A DNA stretch of 64,000 nucleotides from Mesorhizobium sp. WSM4306. Its GTDB lineage: Bacteria > Pseudomonadota > Alphaproteobacteria > Rhizobiales > Rhizobiaceae. Every line of letters begins with the position of its first letter. The first letter of the stretch is position 1. A program made the translations under genes and the position numbers. Below are positions 34,194-42,337 of the stretch, piece by piece. The stretch is from positions 1 to 64,000 of the forward strand of contig NZ_VFTC01000019.1 of NCBI RefSeq assembly GCF_007003975.1, given 5' to 3'. Below the pieces are notes generated by a model, which was not told where the DNA came from, did no database searches, and worked only from the letters and a program-made list of their open reading frames with translations.

Positions 34194-34951
34194 TGGTCGG
34201 TTATGTGGTCTATCTCGTCCTCGCCCTGGTCGTGATCATGTTCCTGTCCGCGGCCATCCGCATACTCAGGGAATATGAGCGCGGCGTGGTCTTCACGCTC
34301 GGCCGCTTCACCGCAGTCAAGGGGCCCGGCCTCATCATCCTCGTTCCCTTCGTCCAGCAGATGGTTCGGGTGGACCTGCGCGTGGTGGTGCAGGACGTGC
34401 CGCCGCAGGACGTGATCTCGCGCGACAACGTCTCGGTCAAGGTGAATGCGGTGCTCTATTTTCGCATCGTCGACGCCGAGCGGGCGATCATCCAGGTCGA
34501 GGATTTCATGGCCGCCACCAACCAGCTGGCGCAGACCACACTGCGCTCGGTGCTGGGCAAGCACGAACTCGACGAGATGCTGGCCGAGCGCGACAAGCTC
34601 AACAGCGACATCCAGGAGATCCTCGACCAGCGCACCGATGCCTGGGGCATCAAGGTCTCCAATGTCGAGATCAAGCATGTCGACCTCAACGAGAGCATGG
34701 TCCGCGCCATCGCCAAGCAGGCCGAGGCCGAGCGTCTGCGCCGCGCCAAGGTGATCAACGCCGATGGCGAGCAGCAGGCCGCGGCCAAGCTGGTCGAAGC
34801 CGGCCGCATGCTGGCGGCGGAGCCGCAAGCCATGCAGCTGCGCTATTTCGAGGCCCTGCACGACATCGCCGGCGAGCGCTCGTCCACGGTGGTCTTCCCT
34901 CTGCCGATGGATTTGCTCAGCCAGTTCCTGAAGGGGCAGGGTGGGAAATAG
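34190..34951 (+). CDS. Slipin/stomatin (SPFH, Band 7) protein
   Basis: A 253-residue membrane-anchored SPFH protein: N-terminal helix (residues 4-24), then REYERGVVFTLGRF, the Band 7 core with DVISRDNVSVKVNAVLYFR, and a coiled coil (AIAKQAEAERLRRAKVI). Slipins form membrane microdomain scaffolds and are regulated by or regulate NfeD proteases. The start overlaps the nfeD stop by 4 bases, so the pair is translationally coupled. Confidence 0.9.
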   Translation: MMVGYVVYLVLALVVIMFLSAAIRILREYERGVVFTLGRFTAVKGPGLIILVPFVQQMVRVDLRVVVQDVPPQDVISRDNVSVKVNAVLYFRIVDAERAIIQVEDFMAATNQLAQTTLRSVLGKHELDEMLAERDKLNSDIQEILDQRTDAWGIKVSNVEIKHVDLNESMVRAIAKQAEAERLRRAKVINADGEQQAAAKLVEAGRMLAAEPQAMQLRYFEALHDIAGERSSTVVFPLPMDLLSQFLKGQGGK

Positions 34952-35441
34952 GGCAGGGAGCCAACGGCGCCCATCGCAGGCCGTCGCAAAATCGCCGCGC
35001 TTGCCGGAAGTCTTGTGGGCAGTAGCCGCGTGGCATGGGGGGAGAGCCATGACGAGACTATCGATTATGGTGGGCCTTGTCCTCGCAAGTTCCATGGCGA
35101 GGAGGTGACATTCCCTATTCGGTCGCACGGAAAGTATTCTCGGCGAGGCATGCGAGTGGTTCGACATGGCGCCGCGAACGTTTGATATCAACTTCTCGCA
35201 GCGTCTGACGCGAGACAAGATCTCGGTGGAAATCGGCATTGGTGGGGCGTGGGGACCGCGCGAGGAATCTGTCGCCGATGAGATCCAGCGCCGGGACCTC
35301 AAGACCGAGGAGATCCTTCCACCAAGCGATGTTCTTGAGCGGTCGAACTGGGACATTCCGGATAGGTAAGTGAAAGCCGGCATGACGAACAGTTCCCCCA
35401 CGAGCTGGAAGATCGGCAGCTCCGCGGTTCGCCCTCAGTTC
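34952..35441. other. 490-base stretch with decayed reading frames
   Basis: No intact gene is evident. A 19-codon frame at 35049 (MTRLSIMVGLVLASS) looks like a signal peptide behind a GGGGGAGAG ribosome site but stops at once. In the same frame a 67-residue open stretch (35166-35369, MAPRTFDINFSQRLTRDK) follows. This may be the relic of a secreted protein. Confidence 0.45.
35049..35369 (+). pseudogene. Possible remnant of a secreted protein
   Basis: A good ribosome site (GGGGAGAG) and a hydrophobic start (MTRLSIMVGLVLASSMARR) end at a TGA at 35106; the same frame resumes without a start until an ATG at 35166 and runs to 35369. I recognise no family in the downstream part. Either a decayed gene or two chance frames. 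Confidence 0.3.
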
Positions 35442-36371
35442 TCACCGCCGCCACGGCGGCTCCGGCGAAAGGCGCTTGCCGATCCACTCGGCGAAGGCGC
35501 GGGTCTTGGCGGCCTGGCCCTTGGCCGACGGCATGACGACATAGACCGCGCCCTCGTCGGCCAGCGTCCACTCCTCCAGGACAGGCACCAGCCGCCCGTC
35601 GGCGAGTTCGCGGCCGACCAGCCAGTCGGTGCTCATCATCAGGCCGACGCCTTGCACGGCTGCATCGACCAGCACCTCGGCGTCGTCGGAGACGAGCGGC
35701 CCCGACACCTCGACGCGCGCGTGCCGGCCTTCGCGGTCGGTCATCTCCCAGGCCGGAAAGGTCTGGAAGCCGGAGAAGCCGAGGCAGGCATGTTCGAGCA
35801 GCGCCTGCGGTGTTTCCGGCCTGCCCATTCGGGCGAGGTAGGAGGGGGCCGCGCAGAGCAGCCGGCGCCGCGTCGCCACCTTGCGCGCCACCAGGCGCGA
35901 ATCCTCCAGCGCGCCGAGCCGCACTGCCACGTCGAAATTCTCGGCGACGAGGTCGGCGAACCGGTTGGAAAATTCGGCCTCGATGCGGACATCGGGAAAT
36001 TCGGCGAGGAATTGAGGCAGCAGCGGCCCGATCCACATGCGCCCGAACGTGCCGGGCAGCGCCAGCCTGAGCAGGCCACGCGGGCTGCCGCCAGCATGGG
36101 CGGAAGCGGCGGCCTCGGCCTCGTCGACCGAGGCGAGGATGGCGCGCACGCGCACCAGGAATTCGGCGCCCGCCTCGGTCAGCGACACGCTGCGCGTCGT
36201 GCGGGAGAGCAGCCGGACCCCCAGCCGCTCCTCCAGCGATTGCAGGCGCCGCGACAGGATGGTGGCGTCGCGCCCGACACGCGCCGCTGCCCTGGTGAAG
36301 GAGCGCGCCTCGGCGATGGCCGCGAAGGCCGCCATTTCGGCAAGGGTCGCCGGTTCATGGGATTGCTGCAT
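35442..36371 (-). CDS. LysR-family regulator
   Basis: A 309-residue LysR protein: winged helix at residues 10-68 (AAIAEARSFTRAAARVGRDATILSRRLQ, LLSRTTRSVSLTEAG) and a substrate-binding-type effector domain (WIGPLLPQFLAEFPDVRIE, DVAVRLG). It is divergent from the MDR oxidoreductase gene 97 bases away and presumably controls it. The start codon is ATG 36371; the ribosome site is weak. Confidence 0.87.
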   Translation of the reverse strand: MQQSHEPATLAEMAAFAAIAEARSFTRAAARVGRDATILSRRLQSLEERLGVRLLSRTTRSVSLTEAGAEFLVRVRAILASVDEAEAAASAHAGGSPRGLLRLALPGTFGRMWIGPLLPQFLAEFPDVRIEAEFSNRFADLVAENFDVAVRLGALEDSRLVARKVATRRRLLCAAPSYLARMGRPETPQALLEHACLGFSGFQTFPAWEMTDREGRHARVEVSGPLVSDDAEVLVDAAVQGVGLMMSTDWLVGRELADGRLVPVLEEWTLADEGAVYVVMPSAKGQAAKTRAFAEWIGKRLSPEPPWRR

Positions 36372-36468
36372 ATTTCGCAATACTCAAGTGTAACAGCCAA
36401 GGATTATCCAGAAATAGCGCAGCAGCTAGGTTCACTCAACCGATCAATCGTCACACCGGAGTGAACCC

Positions 36469-37479
36469 ATGAAAGCTATCGAACTGAGCCAGCCGAGGCT
36501 GGACGCCTTCCGCGCCGCAATCGTGGCCACGCCCGAACCACAGCGCGGCGAGGTGCTGATCCGCCAGCGTGCGGCGAGCCTCAACTTCGTAGATGTCGCG
36601 GTGGCGAGCGGCAACTATCCCGGGCCGAGCTTCCCGCTTATTCCTGTCGCCGACGGCGCCGGCGAGATCGTCGCGCTTGGCGAGGGCGTCACCGGCTTCG
36701 CTGTCGGCGACCGCGTCGTCGCCCATGCCAAGCCGCGCTGGATCGGCGGCCGGCCGCGGCCTTACGAGATGACGCAGATGCGCGGCATCTCGCTGCCCGG
36801 ATCGCTGGCCGAATATGTCGCGCTGCCGGCCAATTCACTCGTGCCGATCCCGGCGCATCTCTCCTTCGAGGCGGCATCGACATTGCCGATCGCCGGCACC
36901 ACGGCATGGAACGCCATCCGCGCCGCCAATGTCGGGCCGGGCTCGGTCGTCGTGCTGCTCGGCACCGGCGGCGTCTCGATCTTCACCCTGCAGCTTGCCA
37001 AGGCGGCTGGCGCCACCGTCATCATCACCTCGTCGTCGGACGAGAAGCTGGAGCGGACGAAGGCGCTGGGCGCCGATCATCTCATCAACTACCGCGCGAC
37101 ATCAGACTGGGACGGCAAGGTGCTGGACCTGACCGGCGGCCTCGGCGCCGACCTCGTCGTCGAGACCGGCGGCACCGCCACCTTCGCCCGCGCCGTCAAC
37201 GCCACCGCGCCCGGCGGCACGCTGTTCACCATCGGTTTCGTCACCGGCGCCGAGGCCACGATCAACCTGCTGCCGATCATCATCAAGGCGCTGAAGGTGA
37301 TCGGCAACAACACCGGGTCGGTGTCCGACCTTCGCGACGCCGCCCGCGCCATTGGCGCCGCCGGGATCGAGCCGGTCGTCGACAAGGTGTTTTCACCTGA
37401 TGAGGCGACCGAAGCCTACGCCCACATGGCCGCCGGCGGCCTCCACTTCGGCAAGCTGGTGTTCGGGTTGGAGTGGTAG
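36469..37479 (+). CDS. Zinc-independent MDR alcohol dehydrogenase/quinone oxidoreductase
   Basis: A 336-residue medium-chain reductase: GroES-like N-terminal half and a Rossmann half with LLGTGGVSIFTLQLAKAAG. No structural zinc Cys cluster is visible. It is a paralogue of the enzyme at 48064 (TSSSxEKLE..LGAD..INY is shared). It reduces or oxidises an unknown carbonyl or alcohol with NAD(P)H. It is divergent from its likely LysR regulator. Confidence 0.85.
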   Translation: MKAIELSQPRLDAFRAAIVATPEPQRGEVLIRQRAASLNFVDVAVASGNYPGPSFPLIPVADGAGEIVALGEGVTGFAVGDRVVAHAKPRWIGGRPRPYEMTQMRGISLPGSLAEYVALPANSLVPIPAHLSFEAASTLPIAGTTAWNAIRAANVGPGSVVVLLGTGGVSIFTLQLAKAAGATVIITSSSDEKLERTKALGADHLINYRATSDWDGKVLDLTGGLGADLVVETGGTATFARAVNATAPGGTLFTIGFVTGAEATINLLPIIIKALKVIGNNTGSVSDLRDAARAIGAAGIEPVVDKVFSPDEATEAYAHMAAGGLHFGKLVFGLEW

Positions 37480-37536
37480 GGGCGAAAGCGACCGAGCGCG
37501 TAATCTCCACCGCAAAAGGAGATTGCGCGCTCCATT

Positions 37537-39837
37537 TCAGATCAGCTTCTCCAGCGTGATCGGCAAATCGCGTACTCTCTTCCCCGTCGCGTGGAACACC
37601 GCATTGGCGATCGCCGGCGCCACGCCGACGATGGCGAGTTCGCCCACGCCCTTGCCGCCGAGCACCGAGGAATGCAGGTCGGGAATGCCGACCGAGATCA
37701 CTTCGATATCGGGGATGTCGGCATTGGTCGGCACCAGATAGTCGGCGAGGTTGTTGTTGACGATGCGGCCGTGGCGGCGGTCGACGATGCCTTCTTCCAG
37801 CAGTGCCTGGCCGATGCCCATGATGATGCCGCCCTTCCACTGGCTTTCGGCAAGTTTCGGATTGTACAGCCGGCCGGAATCCAGCGCCGACACCACGCGC
37901 GACACACGCACCGTGCCGAAATCCTCGTCGACCCGCACCTCGATGAAATGCGCGCACCAGGAGTGGCGCGAATAGTTGCCCTCGGTGTGCGGGATCGACG
38001 TGGCGATGGTGGTGTAGTTCTTGTAGCGATCCTCGGCAGTCGAATTCGCCGGCATGGTGTCGCCGGCGGCCTCGATGCGGTCGCGGCCGACGCTCGCCAG
38101 CAGTTCCGCGATGGAGACATCGGGACCGTCGCCGCGCGGCGACCTGAGGCGGCCATTGGCGACGACCAGCGTGTTGGCCTGCAGCGCATGGAAGGGCGAG
38201 CGCGGATCGCTGATGGCGAGCCCGACCAGCTGGTCGAGCGCCGATGTCGCCGCCTTGTAGACCGCGCCGGTCATCACGCCGGCCAGCCGCGAACCGCCGG
38301 CGACGCCTGCGCGGGCATATCGGGAATCGCCGAGCTTGACCACGACATCGTCGGCCGCCACGCCGACCGTTTCGGCCGCTGTCTGCGCCAGGATCGTGTA
38401 GGTGCCCTGGCCCATGTCGATCGAGGAGCTTTCGACCTCGACGGAGCCGTCGGCGAGGATGCGCACGATGGCCTCGCCATAGGCGCGCCGCACCGGATAG
38501 GTGCCGGCGGCGACGCCCCAGCCGATCAGCTGGTGGCCGTCGCGCATCGAACGCGGTTTTGGTGAGCGCTTCGACCAGCCGAAGCGTTCCGCACCCGAGG
38601 CAAAAGCCTCGCGCAACTGCCGGGTCGACCAGGCTTTTTTCGCTTCCGGATCCTGCTCGGCATAGTTCCTGAGCCGGATCTCCAGCGGGTCGATGCCGAC
38701 CTCATGGGCGAGCTCGTCAATGGCGCATTCGATTCCGAAGGCGCTGGGGTTTTCGCCAGGCGCCCGCTTGGCGCCGGGCACCACCGTGTTCACCCGCACA
38801 ACATTCTGCTTCGAGGAGAAGTTGGGCGTGGCGTACATGATCGAGGTGACCGAAGCCAGCGGCTCGACCCACATGCCGTCGACCGCGGTCTCGTTGACGC
38901 CGCGATGCACGATCGACTGGATCTTGCCGTCACGGCCGGCGCCGATCGTCACCGTCTGGCGGGTCGCGGCGCGGCCGCCATAGGACGTGAAGTTCTGCGG
39001 TCTTGTCAGCACCAGCTTCACCGGCCGTCCGAGCATTTTCGCCGAGGCCGCCGCCACCGCGCTGTGGGCGAGCGCCAGCGCCTTCGAGCCGAAGCCGCCG
39101 CCAATATAGGGCGAGACCAGCCGCACATTCTCGAACGGCACGCCGAACCATTCGGCATAGGTGCGCGCCATGCCGTCCAGCCATTGGCTGGGCTCCCAGA
39201 TGGTGAGCTCTTCGCCCTGCCAGCGCGCGATCAGCCCATGCGGCTCCATCGCCGCCTGATATTCGCGCTGCGTATTGTAGGCGGCGCAGATGCGCACCGG
39301 TGCGGCGGCGAACGCCGCTTCGGCGTCGCCCCATTCCTTGGTCATGGCATCGATCGGAATGCCGTCGCCGGCCTTGGGATCGCTGAGGTCGACGATGGCC
39401 GGCGTCTCGTCATAGCTGACCTCGATCAGGGCCGCCGCGGCGACCGCCTGCTCGAAGGTCTCGGCCACGACGGCAGCTATATGCTGGCCGGAATACGTGA
39501 CCGTACGGGCGAGCGGTGAGTATGTCTTCTGCGTTGGCGGATTGCCCAGCCAGTCCGACGCGCCTTTGATCTCCATGATGGTGTCGGGCGTCAGCACCAG
39601 AAGCACGCCCGGCGTGGTCTCCGCGGCCCGTGTGTCGATCGCGCGCACCGTGCCGGCGGCGATGGTGGCCTCGACCATCACCGCATGTGCCAGCCCGTCG
39701 AGCTGCTGCTCGAAGGCGTATTTGGCAGCACCGGTGATCTTGGCCGGGCCATCGACGCGCGACAGTCGTCCGCCGACCGCGCCGTCGGAGGCGTCGCCAT
39801 GTCTCGAATCGGCATGTCTGATGTTGTGAACGGTCAT
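37537..39837 (-). CDS. Molybdopterin-binding subunit of aldehyde/xanthine oxidoreductase (PaoC/YagR-like)
   Basis: A 766-residue large subunit of the xanthine dehydrogenase family. GRLSRVDGPAKITGAAKYAFE is the N-terminal pattern, SPYIGGGFGSK binds the molybdenum cofactor, and GGKGVGELAI near the end holds the catalytic Glu. Length and look match E. coli PaoC. It oxidises aldehydes or purine-like substrates; which is unknown. It is last in a three-gene operon with ATGA overlaps at both junctions. ATG 39837 is chosen over the longer frame. Confidence 0.87.
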   Translation of the reverse strand: MTVHNIRHADSRHGDASDGAVGGRLSRVDGPAKITGAAKYAFEQQLDGLAHAVMVEATIAAGTVRAIDTRAAETTPGVLLVLTPDTIMEIKGASDWLGNPPTQKTYSPLARTVTYSGQHIAAVVAETFEQAVAAAALIEVSYDETPAIVDLSDPKAGDGIPIDAMTKEWGDAEAAFAAAPVRICAAYNTQREYQAAMEPHGLIARWQGEELTIWEPSQWLDGMARTYAEWFGVPFENVRLVSPYIGGGFGSKALALAHSAVAAASAKMLGRPVKLVLTRPQNFTSYGGRAATRQTVTIGAGRDGKIQSIVHRGVNETAVDGMWVEPLASVTSIMYATPNFSSKQNVVRVNTVVPGAKRAPGENPSAFGIECAIDELAHEVGIDPLEIRLRNYAEQDPEAKKAWSTRQLREAFASGAERFGWSKRSPKPRSMRDGHQLIGWGVAAGTYPVRRAYGEAIVRILADGSVEVESSSIDMGQGTYTILAQTAAETVGVAADDVVVKLGDSRYARAGVAGGSRLAGVMTGAVYKAATSALDQLVGLAISDPRSPFHALQANTLVVANGRLRSPRGDGPDVSIAELLASVGRDRIEAAGDTMPANSTAEDRYKNYTTIATSIPHTEGNYSRHSWCAHFIEVRVDEDFGTVRVSRVVSALDSGRLYNPKLAESQWKGGIIMGIGQALLEEGIVDRRHGRIVNNNLADYLVPTNADIPDIEVISVGIPDLHSSVLGGKGVGELAIVGVAPAIANAVFHATGKRVRDLPITLEKLI

Positions 39838-40817
39838 GCCGTCTCTCCCAGTTTGAGGATGGCGCGCGCGACCACGCGCGGCGCGAGCTCGATCTTGTAG
39901 TGGTTGGCGCCATGGTCGACGGCGCCTTCCATGGCGAGGCCGCTCGCCTTGCGCACGGTGTCTTCGTCCAGGACCTTGCCTTTCAGCGCCTCTTCCACGG
40001 CGCGCGCCCGCCACGGTTTTGTGGCGACGCCGCCGAGCGCGACGCGCAGGTCGCGGATCGTGCGGCCATCGGCTTCCAGCTCCAGCCCGACCGCGGCCCT
40101 TGCCGCGGCGAACTCGTAGGACTGGCGGTCACGCACTTTGAGATAGGTCGAGCGCCGCGCGGCGGCCGAACCGGGGATCTCAATCGCGGTGATCATCTCG
40201 CCGGCGCGGATGTCATGCTCGCGCTCAGGCGTGTCGCCCGGCAGCAGGAAGAAATCGTCGACCTTGAGCACGCGCTGGCCGAGATGGACCGTCGCATCGA
40301 AGGCGACAAGCGCGGTGGCGAGGTCGCCCGGATACATGGCGATGCAGGCCTGGCTGGTACCCAGCACGGCGTGGCCCCGCGTCACGCCGCCGATCGCCGA
40401 GCAGCCGCTGCCGGGCTCACGCTTGTTGCAGGCGGAAAAGTTGGAGGGATCACGGAAATAAGGGCAGCGCGTACGCTGCATCAGATTGCCGCCGACGGTC
40501 GCCATGTTGCGCAGCTGCGCCGAGGCGGCCTGCCACAGTGCTTCCGAGACAGCGGGAAAATGGCTCTTGATCCCGGCATGGTCGGCGACATGGCTCATTT
40601 TCGCCAGCGCGCCGAGCGTGGCGTGGCTTGCATCGACGCTGATCGTGTCCAGCCCCTTGAGATGGGTGATGTCGACCACAGTCTCAGGCTGGGCGACGCC
40701 GCATTTGGCGAGGTCCACCAGCGTCGTGCCGCCGGCAAGCAGCATGGCGCCGGGAAGCGCCGCCGCCTTGCGCGCGGCCTCGATGCTGTTGGCGCGAACG
40801 TAGGAAAAATCCCTCAT
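39834..40817 (-). CDS. FAD-binding subunit of aldehyde/xanthine oxidoreductase (PaoB/YagS-like)
   Basis: A 327-residue FAD subunit (LAGGTTLVDLAKCGV and ATVGGNLMQRTRCPYF bind FAD). Cys118, Cys130, Cys139 and Cys158 lie in the inserted loop that holds an extra 4Fe-4S cluster in PaoB and 4-hydroxybenzoyl-CoA reductase, which points to the PaoABC subgroup. It passes electrons between the molybdenum and iron-sulphur subunits and the acceptor. ATGA overlaps with both neighbours indicate coupled translation. Confidence 0.86.
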   Translation of the reverse strand: MRDFSYVRANSIEAARKAAALPGAMLLAGGTTLVDLAKCGVAQPETVVDITHLKGLDTISVDASHATLGALAKMSHVADHAGIKSHFPAVSEALWQAASAQLRNMATVGGNLMQRTRCPYFRDPSNFSACNKREPGSGCSAIGGVTRGHAVLGTSQACIAMYPGDLATALVAFDATVHLGQRVLKVDDFFLLPGDTPEREHDIRAGEMITAIEIPGSAAARRSTYLKVRDRQSYEFAAARAAVGLELEADGRTIRDLRVALGGVATKPWRARAVEEALKGKVLDEDTVRKASGLAMEGAVDHGANHYKIELAPRVVARAILKLGETA

Positions 40818-41293
40818 GACACGACCTCCAGGGCCGCCTGGCGCACGGCGGCGACGATGTTCGGATAGGCGCCGCAACGGCAGAGATTGCCGGCCATGTA
40901 TTCGCGGATCTCGTCATCCGAGTTGGCATGGCCCTCGCGGATGCAGGCTACCGCCGACATGATCTGTCCCGGCGTGCAATAGCCGCACTGGAAGGCGTCC
41001 TGCTCGAGGAAGGCGGCTTGGACGGCGTCGAGCGTGCCATCGGCTCCGGCGAGCCCCTCGATGGTGGTGATTTCGCGGCCTTCGACCTGCGCGGCCAGGG
41101 TCAGGCAGGCAAGCACCCGCTCGCCGTCGACATGTACAGTGCAAGCACCGCACTGGCCGTGGTCGCAGCCCTTCTTGGTGCCGGTCAGGTCGAGGCGATC
41201 ACGCAGCGCGTCGAGCAGCGTCACGCGCGGCTCGACGTTGAGTGAATGATCGCGGCCATTGATGGTGAGGTGGATGGTGGTCTGGCTGGTCAT
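40814..41293 (-). CDS. 2Fe-2S subunit of aldehyde/xanthine oxidoreductase (PaoA/YagT-like)
   Basis: A 159-residue subunit with two 2Fe-2S domains: plant-type GCDHGQCGACTVH plus LACL (Cys43, 48, 51, 63) and the C-terminal CGYCTPG and LCRCGAY. E. coli PaoA has a Tat signal; I see none from ATG 41293, so this enzyme is likely cytoplasmic. First gene of the operon, divergent from a TetR gene. Confidence 0.88.
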   Translation of the reverse strand: MTSQTTIHLTINGRDHSLNVEPRVTLLDALRDRLDLTGTKKGCDHGQCGACTVHVDGERVLACLTLAAQVEGREITTIEGLAGADGTLDAVQAAFLEQDAFQCGYCTPGQIMSAVACIREGHANSDDEIREYMAGNLCRCGAYPNIVAAVRQAALEVVS

Positions 41294-41374
41294 GGGCGTC
41301 TGGCTCCAGTTGCTTGACGCTAGGGGGTTGAGATGGGGCTTGGGCGAGGGAGGGCAAGAGCGGCCGAGAGCGTG

Positions 41375-41523
41375 ATCTCCCCCCTCGAGGGGGAGATGGC
41401 CGGCAGGCCAGAGGGGGTCGCCTCGCATAGAGCGCTACCCCCATCCGCCGCAGGAGGTCGCGTCCAGTCGAACCGACCCCCTCTGTCGCCTTTTGGCGAC
41501 ATCTCCCCCTCGAGGAGGGAGAT
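41375..41523. repeat. Inverted intergenic repeat, rhizobial palindromic type
   Basis: Left arm 41375-41420 and right arm 41474-41523 are inverted copies: both contain ATCTCCC..CTCGAGGGGGAGATG and AGAGGGGGTCG, with GTCGCC-GGCGAC only in the right arm. Elements with CTCCCCCTCGAGGGGGAGAT and GACAGAGGGGGTC are dispersed many times in Mesorhizobium-type genomes (from memory). It probably folds into a large cruciform or RNA hairpin. Confidence 0.75.
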
Positions 41524-41633
41524 GACGCGCACCTCGGCCTTCGCCATTCTCCAGCGGGCAGGGGACGCTTTCAGTCCTTCAGCACGTGACATACCGGCTC
41601 CCTTGATTATATGATAAGACTGCTCCACTAAAG

Positions 41634-41647
41634 CGGAGGCGCCTCCG
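41634..41647. promoter_or_regulatory. Palindrome, candidate TetR operator
   Basis: CGGAGGC-GCCTCCG is a perfect 14-base palindrome 42 bases before the TetR start, in the divergent promoter region. TetR proteins usually bind such dyads near their own gene, so it is a good operator candidate for both directions. Confidence 0.55.
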
Positions 41648-41689
41648 TTTATCTAGGTGGGGGCTTACCCCTCGGGGTTCAAGCCCCAT

Positions 41690-42328
41690 ATGTCGACAGT
41701 GGAGAAAAAATTGGACGACCAGCAGACAGCAACCGCCCAAGGTGCGCGCGAAGCCGCAGCGCCAAAGCCGCTGCGCGCCGACGCGCAGCGCAACCGCGAC
41801 CGGCTGGTCGAGGTGGCGGCGACGGCTTTTGCCGAGCAGGGCGTCGATGCTTCGCTGGAGGAGATCGCACGCCAGGCGGGTGTCGGCATCGGCACGCTCT
41901 ACCGGCATTTTCCGACCCGCGAGCATCTGGTCGAGGTGGTCTATCGGCGCGAAGTCGAAGCACTCTGCGCGGCTGCCGACGACCTCGCCAGCCACCATCC
42001 GGCCGACATGGCGCTGGAACAGTGGATGCAGCGCTTCGTCGACTACATCGCCACCAAGCGCGGCCTGGCGGCCAGCCTGCGCATCCTGTTCAACACCAAT
42101 TCCGCCGTGTTTTCCGACTTGTCGGGCCGGGTATCGCTGGCCTTGCGGCAACTGGTCGAGGCGGCCGCGGCCGAAGGCTCGATCCGCGGCGACGTCGACG
42201 CTTCCGACGTGCTGCATGCGCTCGGCGGCATCTACTCGGCCCCCGACACCAAGGACTGGCGCGACCGCTCGCGCCGGCTGGTCAAGCTGCTGATGGACGG
42301 ATTGCGCTTCGGGGCAGGGAAGATGTGA
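41690..42328 (+). CDS. TetR-family repressor
   Basis: A 212-residue regulator with an N-terminal helix-turn-helix (residues about 30-75: RDRLVEVAATAFAEQGVDASLEEIARQAGVGIGTLYRHF) and an all-helical ligand domain. ATG 41690 follows the non-conserved upstream frame. It is divergent from the molybdenum oxidoreductase operon and likely represses it and itself through the nearby palindrome. The ligand is unknown. Confidence 0.86.
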   Translation: MSTVEKKLDDQQTATAQGAREAAAPKPLRADAQRNRDRLVEVAATAFAEQGVDASLEEIARQAGVGIGTLYRHFPTREHLVEVVYRREVEALCAAADDLASHHPADMALEQWMQRFVDYIATKRGLAASLRILFNTNSAVFSDLSGRVSLALRQLVEAAAAEGSIRGDVDASDVLHALGGIYSAPDTKDWRDRSRRLVKLLMDGLRFGAGKM

Positions 42329-42337
42329 CTCAGCGGC

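Larger units (their letters stand above)
41294..41689. other. Intergenic region with repeat element and operator candidate
   Basis: About 400 bases between the oxidoreductase operon and the TetR gene. It contains the long inverted repeat at 41375-41523 and the palindrome at 41634-41647. The open frame on the plus strand (41333-41614) is produced by the repeat and is not a gene. Confidence 0.6.

Noticed and set aside
41333..41614. 93-residue frame (PLEGEMAGRPEGV..)
   Set aside because: It is a translation of the dispersed inverted repeat, not a gene.
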